This document shows, piece by piece, positions 10,601-23,165 of a stretch of 64,000 bases of DNA. The stretch spans positions 7,936,001 to 8,000,000 of the forward strand of contig NC_071328.1 in the NCBI RefSeq assembly GCF_010183535.1. The letters run 5' to 3'. The position numbers were made by a program, and so were the translations under genes. Below the pieces are notes generated by a model. The model did not search any database. It saw only the letters and a program-made list of their open reading frames with translations, and had not been told where the DNA came from. This stretch comes from Caenorhabditis remanei (Eukaryota; Nematoda; Chromadorea; Rhabditida; Rhabditidae). Numbering within the stretch: the first letter of the stretch is position 1; the number at the start of each line of letters is the position of its first letter.

Positions 10601-13202
10601 TTAGCGGTCACGATGAGTGGAAATCCGGAAAAATGTGACAATACAAAATGTGACAACTCACGACTTATAGCCAGAAGGTCCAAGTGCTCGATTTAGAAAA
10701 GGAATGCGAGATGTTATTTTCTTTCAGTTTTCCAACTTCCTCATTTTCTCTTGATCTCAGAGAATTCTCAAAACTAAAAGAATTATTCAGGAGTGTTCAG
10801 AAAAAGAAATATGGAGGAAAGTCAAGAATTAGAAAAAAACACTTTTTTTCTAGATGTAGTTTCCTCTCGATTGGAAAGTTGGAAAGCTTCCAGTCGATTA
10901 AAAGTCAAGAATGCTAATGCTTTACCTCTTACAATTGTTAGCAGAAAAGCTTATGATCCTTTGGATACTAACTTATGGAAGATGATCATTTAACAGACAA
11001 TGGATGAAAAGAAAAATGACTAAACGGATTAGATTTTAGACTGAAAAAAGGAGGAGAAGGAGGGGTAGTTCAAGCAGAATGGATGACGTGGCTCATTTTG
11101 ATTATCGTCATTAAATGAAGAGGGCGAGATAGTTGTAGTTTGTGTGCGGTGTCTATGTACTTGTATGATTTGACGGCCTATTTTGAGATGATCAGATGTC
11201 TAGAACGGATTTGGATGTTCAAAGGCCTTGCAACCGTTTATAGACTTCTTTGACAAAAAAACATTTTCAACACTGCTAAAGCTCAAAAAGTATAAATTTC
11301 TTCTTCAATCCGAATAAACCTTTTCTGAAAAACAAAAATATACCCGGTTTACTGCCAAAATCAACAACAAGAATATAACAAAACCTTTGAAAATCGTCAT
11401 TACTATTGGCAGCTGAAATAAGGGGAAGAAAGAACGAAGTATGGTTCCAAAAAATAATAGAGATGAATGTTTTCTTTTCAAATGACCAAATAGTGATGGA
11501 GATATTCTTCCTGTTTCTTTTTCTTTCTATGCTTTTCTGTTTGTTTTTTTCGGGAGTCTCCTGAATTCTTTGGGTCGCTTTAAAAACAAAAAAATGACAT
11601 TTTCAGAAAATTTAGTGAGGCTGTGAGTCAGAGATGGGAAATATATTATACTTGGGATACGATAAATGAATGAACTGAAAATCGGTGAACTAGAGAATCT
11701 AAGCTCTGCGCACTCTTCGAACTGTTTACGACTTGCAATGATTTTTTGAAATTTTAAGAACTAATTTTGAATTTCGAAGAATGCAAAGTGTTTCTGACAG
11801 ATCTGGTCGAGCTCAACAGAACAACGTCATTTTTGTCCTTTTGGCAATGTTTTCGAAACTTTAGTGGAGCTGATCACGAAGCCGTATAATTAATTTTCAA
11901 GTTTCAACAAGCGCATTTCTGATAAAATTTTTACTTCTTTCCGCACGAAGGACACTGGAAATTGAATACAATTTCCGAATGGGACTTTGAAATAAAGAAA
12001 TCTAAAAGATGAGGGAACTGGGAAGTTGAAGCGAAAATGAAAATGAGAATTCTATCAAAATATGAGAAACCTTTAAATAATGAAGCCGTAAAACTGCTAG
12101 GGAAGTGTGAACGAATTCAAATTTCAAGAATTTCCATTATTAGGGAAGAGAAAGAGGACAGATCAGAGCACAATGAACACAAGTCTAAATATTCTGTAAC
12201 TTGGAACTACTAGGGTGTTTTTGCTCCCATGATAGCCCACAAACCGAGCAAAGTCTGTTGTGCCGAAATTCTTCGAATATTTAAAATTTGCAAGAATTTA
12301 AATTCAAAATTGAAATGCTCAAAAACCAGAAAAACCTAAAATAAATTCCTCCCGTACCACATGTTATTTTCTGTTTACCCCAAAATTTGTGCCTAATTTT
12401 TCTCGAAAAGGATCCATCCTACCTCTATAAAAATTTCAATTTTATTTTAATTTTCGAATTTGGAGTAACAGATAAAACAGGGGGAACACAAGAACCGCCC
12501 ACATTGAGTCAAGGATCCCGGAAAATGTGAGTTTTGTTCGGGATTTCTAAAAAAAGAAAATGAAGAAGGAAAATTAGAGATTTGTTATTTTGGTACCGAA
12601 CTCTCTGACATTTGGATTCAAAAACAAATCGGCGTTGGTCTCTTCAGAGTTTCAGATTATTCAATTAAAGAAGTTTCCCAGATAAAATTATTTATAATGG
12701 GAGAATTCGAAGTGCTTCTGATTTTTCAATTGATTATTTTCTAGCAGAATTCTATCAGATATTAAGAAAAACTCAAACTAAAATACAAATTGTTTACTAC
12801 TTTCGGTACGAGGCTGAAATATAAACATGTACATATACTTGTCTAGACGGTATTTACAGTATGTTTTAATTCCCAAGTTAAAAAATAAATAGGGTTCATG
12901 AAATTATAGTAGGGGAGTCGTGAAAAGAAAATAGGAAGAAGAAAATAAAAAAACAGGAAGTGACGGTGGCTCTGCTTTCAGTTTTTATTATTTCAGCAGG
13001 AATCTTGAATGGATTTCTGATTCAAAACTTGGTTTTAAAATCTGCAAGAAATGAAACAAACCTCTCGAATAGACGCTGGCATTCTCGAGAAGAATTCGTG
13101 TGGAGTCGCTTGAGTTGAAGAAGAAAAAGAAGACGTCGAAGAGGAAGAAGAATCGTCAATTCGACTACTGATGCTCCATTTCTTATTGCTCATCATCAAC
13201 AT
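7678..13202 (-). CDS. ntr-1: Nematocin (vasopressin/oxytocin-like) receptor, rhodopsin-family GPCR
   Basis: Seven exons, 13202-13062, 9054-9016, 8922-8779, 8707-8513, 8465-8102, 8053-7910 and 7862-7678, give 403 residues. Family marks: TM1 FGNSLL; ADRYQ at the end of TM3 followed by AICRPL; Cys in NWLCKF and in the second loop (GDC) for the conserved disulphide; TM6 VLWAPFCI; TM7 NSCMNPWLW, the form typical of vasopressin/oxytocin receptors. Sequon NNS lies in the short N-terminal exon. The distal exon adds a Ser-rich 47-residue N terminus and joins in phase 0 across a 4.0-kb intron; without it translation could begin at the ATG at 9054 (356 residues). The exon 5/6 intron needs a GC donor (AAAG|GC). 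It lies next to flp-33 in convergent orientation. The name ntr-1 rests on family motifs plus recalled neighbourhood; ntr-2 is the alternative. Confidence 0.85.
9055..13061 (-). other. Large first intron of the receptor gene
   Basis: About 4.0 kb, far above the 45-60 bp of the other introns. It has a GTTTGT donor at the distal exon and a TTCTTGCAG acceptor directly before the ATG at 9054. No coding exon, repeat array or TIR element was recognised in it. Long first introns of worm neuronal genes often hold enhancers; here that is inference only. Confidence 0.55.
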
Positions 13203-16200
13203 CTCTTCAATTCCCTTGTTATTTCTGGAAAAAAAGAAAAATGAAAAAAGAAAGGTACCACGAGAAAAGAAATGACACTTAGTTGATATTCAGACGATGG
13301 ATTTGAAGACGTTTTGAGTGGAGACAAATTAATTTAGAATATGGAAAATTTGGAAGGAATTAGAAGCAAAGAGAATGGGAATGAATGAACTTGAAACGAA
13401 CAAAGAACCTCCGAAAAACGTCATTTTGAAGAGCGGAAATGTTGGAAAGTTGATGAAGATAAGTGATGGGAACAATGCAAAAAACTATGAGAACATTTCA
13501 CTCGAAAAGTGAAATATTCCATTTATTAACTGCCAGTACAATTGATGTCAATTGAAGTAAAAAATTCGAAAAGTGAAGCATACTCTCTCGAAAAGAACTC
13601 AAGGAACTGTATCTACCTATCCTACATTTAAAAATTCTGCAAAACCAATAAATGTGGTTCCAACGAATCATTGAAGACAATATTGCAACTCTTAAAATAT
13701 CTAAAAATGAGATTTTTCTCCATTCTCGGAAGTTTTCAAGTGTTTTCAAGTGGACCAGAGCTCAGAAAAGTAAAACACGTCATTTTCAGATTTTGAGGAG
13801 GAAAATAGGGTAGTTCCAAACGATCAATTGGACTGAATTGGAAGAAAATTTAGTACGTCAAATGGCATTGGATAATATTGGCAAAAAAAATTAAACGTTG
13901 CTTCAATTGTTTTTATAATTAAGAAATAACTCAAGATCACAATAGACTAGAATGGGCTCCCTCATTTGAGACGTCAAAACGACACATCGAACAAAAACAC
14001 GAACAGTTTCCGGTTGGTTTTCAGAAGAGAAAATTCTTATTTTTTTAAGTTTTTCTGAAATGCATGCAATGCATGAAATGCAGAAGGTTGTAGGCGGGTA
14101 ATTACTAGGATTTTTCGAAAACTTAAGGAGAAGAAAAAGGATTAAAATAAGACCTCAAAGACCTTGCCCCTGTTTTGTTTCTCAACTTTTTTCGGGAGTA
14201 AGTTCGAAATTTATTTGTATTTGTGCAGCTGGAGTAGATAGAAGAAGGACTGGTCTGCCAAGAATTTATTTGATATATTGACATTTTGGATTTCAATAAA
14301 TGACACTTCGGTGGACTTTGGACTAGGTTTTCGAGTATTCAAATTACTATTCGGTTCTAAAGAAATGCATGCAGAACCCCTTTGCAGAACACTATAGTGT
14401 TTTCAGTTTATGATGCGAATATTGACACTCGCACACCTGAAAAGTTTCCTAAACGTGTGCTCTTCAAATTGTTTTCGAATTTGGAATAATTGGCAGAAAG
14501 TTTTGTTTTTAGTACTTTTCCAATCATTTCTAATTATTAGTTTTATTTAAGATGTATGAGCTTTTCGGAGGTGTATTCATGGATGAAATATGTCAGAATG
14601 ATGTTTGAATTTCTAAGATAACCTCGGTTTTGTGAAGGAAATGATCTGAAATTGTTAAGAAAGCGAGGACAACAGTTATTTGACATTAGTGACTAATAGT
14701 GAAACAAACTCTCTATTAGGGAAATTATTTGTAAACTAATCGCAAGAAATAAAACTGAAAATGGAAAGTTCAATACCTTTATCTCATAAGTACCGATTCA
14801 TCAGCAGATTATTCGAACTTCTTGGAGTATTCTCAGCAACCCAGCACCGGGTTTTTACGGATATCGCTAGGTATTGAAGGGACATACATCAGGACATGGA
14901 AGAATAACTTCGTCTGGTCCTGCGTCATTCCTGCTAATAGAAACAACTGAACAAGATAGAAATCAACAGACCAAAGAATACTCCACTCAAATAATGATAT
15001 GTAGCCTTTAGAAAACCAAGAGGATGTTTTTCTCTCCTCATTTCATTCCGTTCCTACGCCTACATTCCCTCATTTAGTTTATTCTTTTGACAAAGTAAAT
15101 TCAACGAAAAATCAGAAATGAGGACTTTGAGCCAATATTTTATTAAAACATCTGATTACCTATTCTTGAATTTGAGGGGAAAAGGAAAACATCAAAAACG
15201 GCTCGGTTCGAAAGATGGAATGGGTAATTGGGTTTGTCTGGTGTCCTGAAAATGGAAGGTGATGGTCACACTTTCAGAATTTCACAAAGCTCGAATAATT
15301 CATCAAAATTTCGAACCCCAAAACGGTGCAAACCAAAATTTAAAAGTTGATGGAATAAACCGAAATGAAAGTTCGCTGCGAATATTCTTTGGCAAAAAAA
15401 AATAAAAATTAAAAATGAAAAAAGATAATATATGCGTGCATTTTTGAACAGACATTCGAGTACTGATGATGTAAATGAAAAGGAGAAAAACTAATAGATG
15501 ATTCAGAAATGTCTAGTCTCTTTCAGAAAAAAATTATCTGTCTTTTTGTTTTGGTGAAGAGCTGAAACATGGTGCATTGACCGTGAACTGAATAAAAGAT
15601 AGAAACGCTGATGATCTGGTTTCTGAGATTGTTGACTTGTTTACTTAGAATTTCTTCTGATTTTTTGACTGACCAGTTCACTTGAATGCACAGAGAATGG
15701 ATCCGACGATGTAACTTCTTGACCACAAAGGTGATTGACGAGAATAGTTTGAAACAGTTGTTGAAGATAGAAAATAACATTGTGCGGTAATTTTTTATAA
15801 GAGGTCCTCATCGACAGCGGTATTTGACTAGAGCTTGATACTCAACGGTTTTGATAAAATGCTGTTTGGATTTTCTAGGTAAAATAATTCTAGCCCTCTA
15901 CGTTACGGGACGTCCTCAACATCAACTCATCACTGAACAGTTCACCAAACTACTTGTTTCTGAAAAAAATCGAGAAATGTACTTCTTGTCTCTTGACTTT
16001 TCGTGCTTTTTGCAAACAAAATGACATATTTGAGTCACAAGATGAGTACAAAATCTTGAGTCATTTCTTTTTTGTGAGATCTTTGTCTGATCACATAAGA
16101 TATGTATACGAGATATGAAAGTAAGAAAATCAAGAAGCGGAAACTTTTAAAAACAACATTTTAGGAAAATTATTTTAGAGAAATGATTTGGTTTTCGATT

Positions 16201-17443
16201 GAGAGCGACTTACGTTCTTGTGGACTTCTTCGACACCAGGTCAAGACTAATAAAAGAAATGACTTGGACTTCTCAGTTCCTTGTGGGTGGAGTCATCCTA
16301 AGATATCCACACCAAAATGTGTGGAGGTTGAACTAAATGAGATTTGTGATCACTCGAACCTTTCCTTGTAAATTTTCTGAATTCTCCCAGACTTTCGAAT
16401 TTCGAAAACATTTAAAAGACCAGCAGAATATCAAAGCGTTGGCTGCATTGAGACATCTATAATTTATTTTACTGATTTTCCGAAACCAGTAATAATAGAG
16501 TACTCATTCCTTCTGCTGCGAGAAATGCAAATTTGAAATCGAGAGCGCACTTCTTTGGTTACGAAGTGTACTCAAAAGATAAGATAATATGAAACGAATT
16601 AAGTGCGACAGAAAAAGAATTGAAGGATAAAAAAATATTTAATCACTTTTAGATTTGGCCTACGATATTACTTACCGTCACTCTATCTTTCATATTGTTT
16701 AAAAAAGAGCTTCAGAGAACTCCCACCACTAAATTTTAAGATATGAACTCTGGATCCTAGAACCCGAAAATTGAGCTCAACAATCACGGGACGCGCATTT
16801 TTAGAAGGATAGACGATGAATGTCTGCTAAGCTCTGTGGGAAACGAGACTATGTAGTGATGCAGAGTGTCGCAATATTGTTATTAGAAGTCTATTTTTTG
16901 TGTACTTCTGATTTTAGAGGAGGAAGTTCAGACTAGAGATCCGAAAGGGTTCTAGTCAAGGGGGGAGGGACAAAACGCATTTGAACTTCACCTAAATGTC
17001 AACGGATAGTTTTGACCTGAAGACTGTTCAGATCTATGCAACTGAAATCGGAGTCAAGAAACAAGAAGTGCTTGGTGAAAGTTTAGGTAAAAAGAACCGA
17101 ACTTATATTTATAACATTTGTGAAAACAGGGATTAACTCCCACACACTCAAGGCTCCGCCCACTTTCAGTACCCAGCATTATTTCAGATGAAGGCATCTA
17201 AAACCGATCTATTTGTTATTAATGTAACCGATATACAGATCAGAGTGCAGACTAAGAAGACGCTTTTTGTTCTATTCATGTCTATATCATCTGAATGAAA
17301 ACTTGATTTTTGAGCCAGAGGAGGAGAAAAGTGATAGGAGAGTTAATACTTTGATACCGGGATGTGCGGATCTGTATGCTTATGATCGAAAAGAGAAACA
17401 ATGAGATTTCTATTTCGAGGTGCAGGTTTTGATAGTCTATAGT
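13203..17443. other. Gene-poor region upstream of the receptor gene
   Basis: AT-rich, with only short unsupported open frames (for example 13498-13749 and 15523-15780 on minus). The exon carrying the 13202 start has an upstream acceptor at 13225-13227, so a 5' UTR exon or trans-splicing may lie here. GGCTCCGCCC-type words at 17150-17162 are common in this genome and not diagnostic. Confidence 0.5.
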
Positions 17444-18983
17444 TATCTATCAGTTTTCAAAAAAAACTGTTATGCTCAAAATCAATATTACGAATCACCT
17501 ATTTCTTCATGTAGCAAACGAATTGTCAAAAAACTGAAGCAGAGAACGATTTTAAAGAAAAAAGAACATCAGACGACAAGATCTTGAATCTGGAAAGATG
17601 ATTTCGAGTGCTATTCTTCTAACTCTTAGATCACTATTTGCTTCCATTTCGGTTTCTGCGGAAAAATAAATGACCGAAAATAAATAGATATTCTAATATT
17701 TTCTATAACTAATACCACCTTTTCATAATATAAATGTCCACTGACACATCATTGTTTTTACGTCAGTTGACACTTCTTTTTGCACAAAAAGAAAGGTGAT
17801 TCTGTTTTTGAGAGAGTTTGCAAGTACAAAAAGTGTCGATTTGGTTATTCAGTCGGGTGTAAAGAGGGATTTTCAAAAACATCGAGCTGAAATTTCAATC
17901 GAGATTATATTTGAAGGATCAGAAAACGCGAAAAGTTGGAGAACCTGTCTGGAAAATTGAGCAGCTGGTAGTATTGAACTTAGATATTCGTACTGGAAGA
18001 TGACAATCCTATCTGAACTTCAGGCAGCAGAACAGTGCTGAGAAACTCGCTAACGAAGCTTGCAATCTAGAGAATCTTAATTCAAAATCTCAATTTGAGC
18101 CGATCTATGAGAATACAACCGAAAATTGTTTGTTAAGTGGAACAGACTGGAAAATAATTGAAATTTTGAAACGTTTATTGTGCAGGTGAAATTGCAACAA
18201 ACCCGGAAATGTCAACTTTTTCTCTAGTTGATTGCTTTTCACAAAATGAAAACTGAACATTTGAGACTTTCAAAATTCACTTGAGAGAATTTACATAAAA
18301 AGTTTAAATATCGGAGACAGGCAACTTCAAATTTTTTAATTAAGAAATTAGTGATTCTGAATTTTCTTCTTTAGATCTGGGCTAAATTCATATAAACTCA
18401 GTATTCTACATTGCTGAACAAATTTTTTAAATCAATATTCGAAATCTAGAAAACACATGAAATCTCCGTTTTGAGAAGTAAAGTTGAACTCATAAATATC
18501 AGATTAACACGACTGATCATTTAGACTCCGCCCCTTATAGTCCTGAAGCCCCGCCCATTTTCTTCCTGAATAGGTTTAAACCTCGTGAGTACTCTGCTGA
18601 CCAATTGTTTTTACGGTCAAAACAAAAATTTGAAAAAGGATGAAAATATGTAATTTTTATGAAATAGAGGATTAAAGAGCAGTATTAATTGAAGGATATG
18701 AGGAGGTTGAAAAGGAGGAAAAAAATGGAAATTGTCTGAAAAATATTTAAAAAAAAGAAGAAGAAGATGAAAATTTTTAGAGGCGAAGCTTTTCAATTTG
18801 TTAGATACTCATTTCAGAATTTCAGAGAAAATAACTTATTCATTGTGGAATCGAGCATTTCAAACGTGCAAAACTTCATATTTCAATTGAATGAATGAGA
18901 TTACTGAAATTTTTGAAAACGTTATCTGTCTGCGTAATCTCGTTTTCTAGATTAATCTTGTCCTGAGCATAAATCTGATTCAG

Positions 18984-19204
18984 TGGTCGAATCACGGGAA
19001 AATCTGGGAGGAAACAAAACAACCAATGACAGTAAACGCGTCAGTTGGGAAGATCATACTGAACGAGATCCAAAAATTGTGGTTTTTGCAAAATTTAGAC
19101 CCAAATATTGTCAATTCCTGCAAAAATGTTCCGAAAATTCCGAAATGCAGGAAATCCACGAATATGTTAGTGACATTTTGACTACTATAATCTTTTATAC
19201 CTAA
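18984..19204 (+). CDS. Exon-like ORF of unknown family, copy A
   Basis: A good acceptor (TCTGATTCAG) precedes an open frame reading VESRENLGGNKTTNDSKRV, then SWEDHTERDPKIV, then FRPKYCQF, and ending ILTTIIFYT before the stop. Copy B (43191-43462) has the same frame with a net 14 codons more in the middle and a slightly longer end. The difference is a multiple of three, which hints at coding. No upstream exon could be assigned. Family unknown. Confidence 0.35.
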
Positions 19205-20390
19205 TCTCCCTAAATCCAGAATCTGTTTTACTCATGTCTATTACGTATATTTCCATTATTATCTGCTAATCCAAAAATCTTTTGACGACAGAATATCTTC
19301 CTGGTTTTCTGTTTCAACCATTGAAGATTTAGCGTAACAAAAATTTGCATGATCCTATAAATAATAGAAGATACTAAAAGGATCAAATTGATCTTTGCGA
19401 ACCACAATTTGAAAAATAGCATAGAAATTTGAAAAAATAACAAGGTTGGTTCTAAATTGAACAAAAACATGATGGAAATAAATTTTATTTTCCTCCACAT
19501 CGAGAAAAAAAAACACGAATTCTGTGAAGCGAAAGAAACTTTGGAGTCGAATTGAAAAAAAGATACATTTCTCCAGTAAAAAGAAAAAAAGAAAAAGAAA
19601 ACAACTGAAAAGTATCTTGTAAGTAAAAAGATATGTGATTGTATAGAAACATGTTTCAGAAAAATCATTATTTCTTAGCATGCCTGGCAGAGATTTCTAC
19701 GGTGAAAAGTGAATATAATTTTTCTGAGTACATAACCTTCTGGAAATTTATAGTTCTGATACACGAAGCGCCTTTTAAATGTGACCATGTTTGATGGTTT
19801 TTTCTAGAAAAATACGAGACACCTGACGATTTTCTCTGAAATCTTGAAACAGACTATCGTATAGACATCTAATTTCCTGTACCAATGTATTGTCTAGACG
19901 AAGTTTCCCGTAACAAATGGAAGATATATCAGCTGATGAGCATCCCAACAAAACAGTAAAATATTAGTACGAAGTACGGTGTACAGGAAATTAGAAAATG
20001 GAACAATCTTTCGAACAAACATCATCTGAAACTCTACAAATTGAACATAGGGATGGTGAATGAATTCTGATAGAACTTGGTAGTGAACAGTAACTTTTGA
20101 ATGATAGTTTTTCACTCTTAACGCGGTTTTATAATTGACTGAATTTGCAAAATGTATACTTTTGTTCGTTGGTTTGAATCATTGTTCCAAGATTCATGAT
20201 GCACAATTTTCTGTTGTTTCTAGTATGCATATTCGGTGGAAAGAAACAAAGTTCAGAACATCAAAACAATCTTTTTTTTTCTTTCCCGATTCGTTTCGTT
20301 CCGTTTCCATAGTTAGTGAATTAATGCGCCTACAGAATATTTGTCACTTCACTCTCTTTCTCCCATTTTTTCTTCTTATTTTGGATAGTC

Positions 20391-21684
20391 ATGTTCTTTT
20401 TCATTACCTCTTTCCTCATTGTATTCTCCATATGTTTGATTGGCGTAAGTGTTGCTACAGTAATCTGTTTCATTCAGAAGAATAATTTCAGATTACTAAT
20501 AGTAGCACATTAATAGTGACCAATGGTTCCCCCGTGTCTTACAGTAGTTATAGTTCGTTGACTTTCGATTGGGATGGATGTTTGGATTACTGTGTAAATG
20601 ACGAAATGTGTATGGTCAGGGAGGAAAAAACGCTATCAGTTACTTTTTTGTGTGTACTTCTAGGTCATTTTTAACAATGGATCTGACACTACTTGTCAAT
20701 TATTCAAAATCGGAGATCTTCAATCAGTGAAACGGCGATACAGTTCTGAAGTAAAAGTTGCTTTCAAATTGAACAAAGATAATTCGTCGACATGTCCGGC
20801 AAATGATACATTATCTGGGGGAGTAAGAATTTCCATAAAAGTGAAACATGTTTAATAATGAGTTTCAGGGTTATGTACTTGGATACAATGATACTCTTCG
20901 AAGGCAATCCTATCATGGTTATTCTATCACATATGATCCAGAAAACCTAATGTGGAATTTCAATTCGACTGGAGTAACTATGTGTGCATCTGCAGGTTAT
21001 AAAATGTCTATCAGGCCAAAGGGACCATGGTGTTTTTATGTTGGTTACTTTATGAATTACTTTTTTTTAAAATCATATTTTCTAGTTGTTCAACACTGGA
21101 GCCGCCCTAACTACTCAAGAAGAAGCTGCATATAACTGTTCTGTAAAGTGGTCTGGTGTTCTGAGTGGACTTGACACGCCCGAAGAATTTCAAGCGGTGA
21201 CAGGTGAGTAGATCGTCTGCTGCGAAGAAGAAAACATCTTAGTTCAAAATTCAAAATTCAGTAATGGCTAAAAATCACGGATATGATTTCTCCAGTGCTG
21301 AGAACGCTGCATGGATTGATGGCATTCGGAAATCTGAATGCGTTGGAAACACCTCATGTTCTGGATTGAGTGTTAGTTCAGTTTGTCAAAGCTAAAATAA
21401 AACAGATTCTTCTTTTTCAGGCATTCACTTTCTCAGATCCGACATTATCTTCTGAACCAACCGGATTTCTCTGGAATTCCAATCAACCTGATGGTACTGC
21501 AAGAGATTGTCTCATATTCAAAATTAACAGTGATAAAAGTTATGGAATTGACGATAATTTGTGAGTGGCTTACTATTTTTTAGTCATATATTTTCTTAAA
21601 TTCAGATGCACAATGAGAAATTCAACGATTCCAAAGATGCGTTTGTCAGGGTATCTTTGTGGGGAAGTGCCCAAAGTTAGATGA
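20391..21684 (+). CDS. Secreted PAN_3 + C-type lectin domain protein (copy A, plus)
   Basis: Eight exons, 20391-20444, 20492-20614, 20664-20822, 20869-21039, 21086-21203, 21262-21371, 21421-21560 and 21606-21684, close to 317 residues. Residues 1-18 (MFFFITSFLIVFSICLIG) form a signal peptide. Residues about 40-95 are a PAN_3 (former CW) module with DWDGCLDYCVNDEMC and CQLFKIG. A C-type lectin-like domain follows from WCFY: CSVKWSGVLSG, AAWIDGIRK, FLWNSNQPDG, final Cys in LCTMRNS and YLCGEVPK. The QPD triplet is in the position that gives galactose-type specificity in classical lectins. Such proteins are secreted, often intestinal and pathogen-responsive in worms (family knowledge). The start was chosen because only this ATG reaches the exon 2 frame in phase 0. 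Paralogue at 44735-46026. Confidence 0.85.
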
Positions 21685-22118
21685 CATGATATTGAAAAGG
21701 CATCGAAGATTAATGAAAGGTGTTTCCTTCTTCTTAAAATTTGAACTGCAGTTTGATTTACACTAAAAAATTTGTCAAAAACTTTACTTTTCGATTGAAG
21801 ATTCGGTTTCCATTTCAATATGTAGAGATTTCAACGGAGAACAACTGTGACTGACAGATTGCATTCAATCAGTCGGATTGGGGATGCTTGAGCTAATCAA
21901 AAGATTAATTTGGTATTTTCTTAAAATCCTCTATTTGTAAAATATTTATAAAATGCAAGTTGAAAAATGAAAAATAAATATTTCAAACAGTAAAATGGTG
22001 TGAGAAATTGTATAAAAGTGCAGCAAAAATTAGGGCACATTTGACTTTAAACTTTGAAGTGTGGAGAAGGATTCAGAACAATACGTTGTTAGTTTTGGAC
22101 GTGGGATTAACCAGTGAT

Positions 22119-22833
22119 TTATCTTCTTTTTTGTAATACAAAAAAGTTTGAAAGAATACATTGATTTTGTTCCACAATATACTTCGTAGTTGTCTCAAGC
22201 TTCAATTGCTCCCATCTTACCAAGGCGGACCATAGAGTCAGCAGCTCTTCTTCACTTACTTTTGGATTCTTGTATTTCAGTTCGCAAAGTGTTGAATGAT
22301 GATAGTAGAATTTCGTGATGCACAGTCAGAACAAAAATATTTTCTCTTGGACATGATGATTGAGCAAGCATTGTTCGGTTCAAGACATTTCAGACAACGA
22401 TTATTTTCCATCATTCGAAATCGGCGGAGCATATCAGTGGGATATTCGTAACCGTCGACCGTGTTATGACGGGGATGATTTGCAGAAAGTACATTATGTC
22501 TGAAAAAATAAACGAACGTTCGATTATCCTTGCCTCGTTCCTAGTTAATTATGTTCGATATGAATTCATTGCCGGTGAGCTTCTAGCAATAGAACATTTT
22601 GTGTCTCTGCAGAAAATAGCGAAAGAATTTCCGTCACCTTCCGAATCTTTGTGTTATTCAATTTATAGTTAATTATAATCATTTATTTTTCTTCTTCTTC
22701 TAAAGTCGGTAAACTATTGTTTCTGACTCTTCTGGTCCCCTCATCTGGTTTTTTTTACCTCTCGTCTTCACCTGTGCCAGTACTTTGTTTCTTCTCCAAA
22801 CCTTTGTTTCTGCTTGTTTTCTACCTCAGCCAT
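22119..22833 (-). pseudogene. Zinc-ribbon-like gene with a frameshift
   Basis: A start-like exon 22833-22772 (MAEVENKQKQRFGEETKYWH, GTGAAG donor) is followed after unclear intermediate exons by an exon starting at 22499. Frame one reads RHNTVDGYEYPTDML and CLKCLEPNNAC, then KRKYFCSDC. At about 22315-22324 it must shift by one base to continue as ITKFYYHHSTLCELKYKNPK and EEELLTLWSALVRWEQ, to a stop at 22119. Two CxxC pairs suggest a zinc ribbon. The single-base loss and the missing middle exon argue for a decayed gene. Copy B of the duplication has no counterpart except the last few bases. Family not recognised. Confidence 0.45.
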
Positions 22834-23165
22834 TTTGCAAATGACATCGAGATCTCGCTTGTATTTTTATTACAGAATCCAATTGATTATTCGATTTCCA
22901 GAGATTGTTAATCTTCTTGTCCTTTTTCTAGCTTCGAAACTTTCTTCTAAAGCGGGTCACTATAATGAATTTCTACTTTTATAATTTGTGGATAGTGGTT
23001 TTTGATTTTTAATTACATTTTCCCCGTGAATCACGTCTTGATCAGAGTAACCTTTTTAAAGGAGTTTTAAAAACACTTAAATCGACGGCATTTCAACGTG
23101 ACCGACCTCTGTGACATGCTCCCAATAAATGTAAACCGAGGTCAATTTCAACTCTACCTGTCGAT

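Noticed and set aside
19228..19681. Long Phe-rich minus-strand frames, repeated at 34353-34751 and 43508-43816
   Set aside because: They are open because the plus strand is A-rich. The three copies differ by frameshifts, with no conserved start or splice sites.
20135..20485. 116-residue plus-strand frame with a signal-like start (also 44479-44829)
   Set aside because: It overlaps the true first exon of the lectin genes in another frame and cannot splice into exon 2 without a stop.
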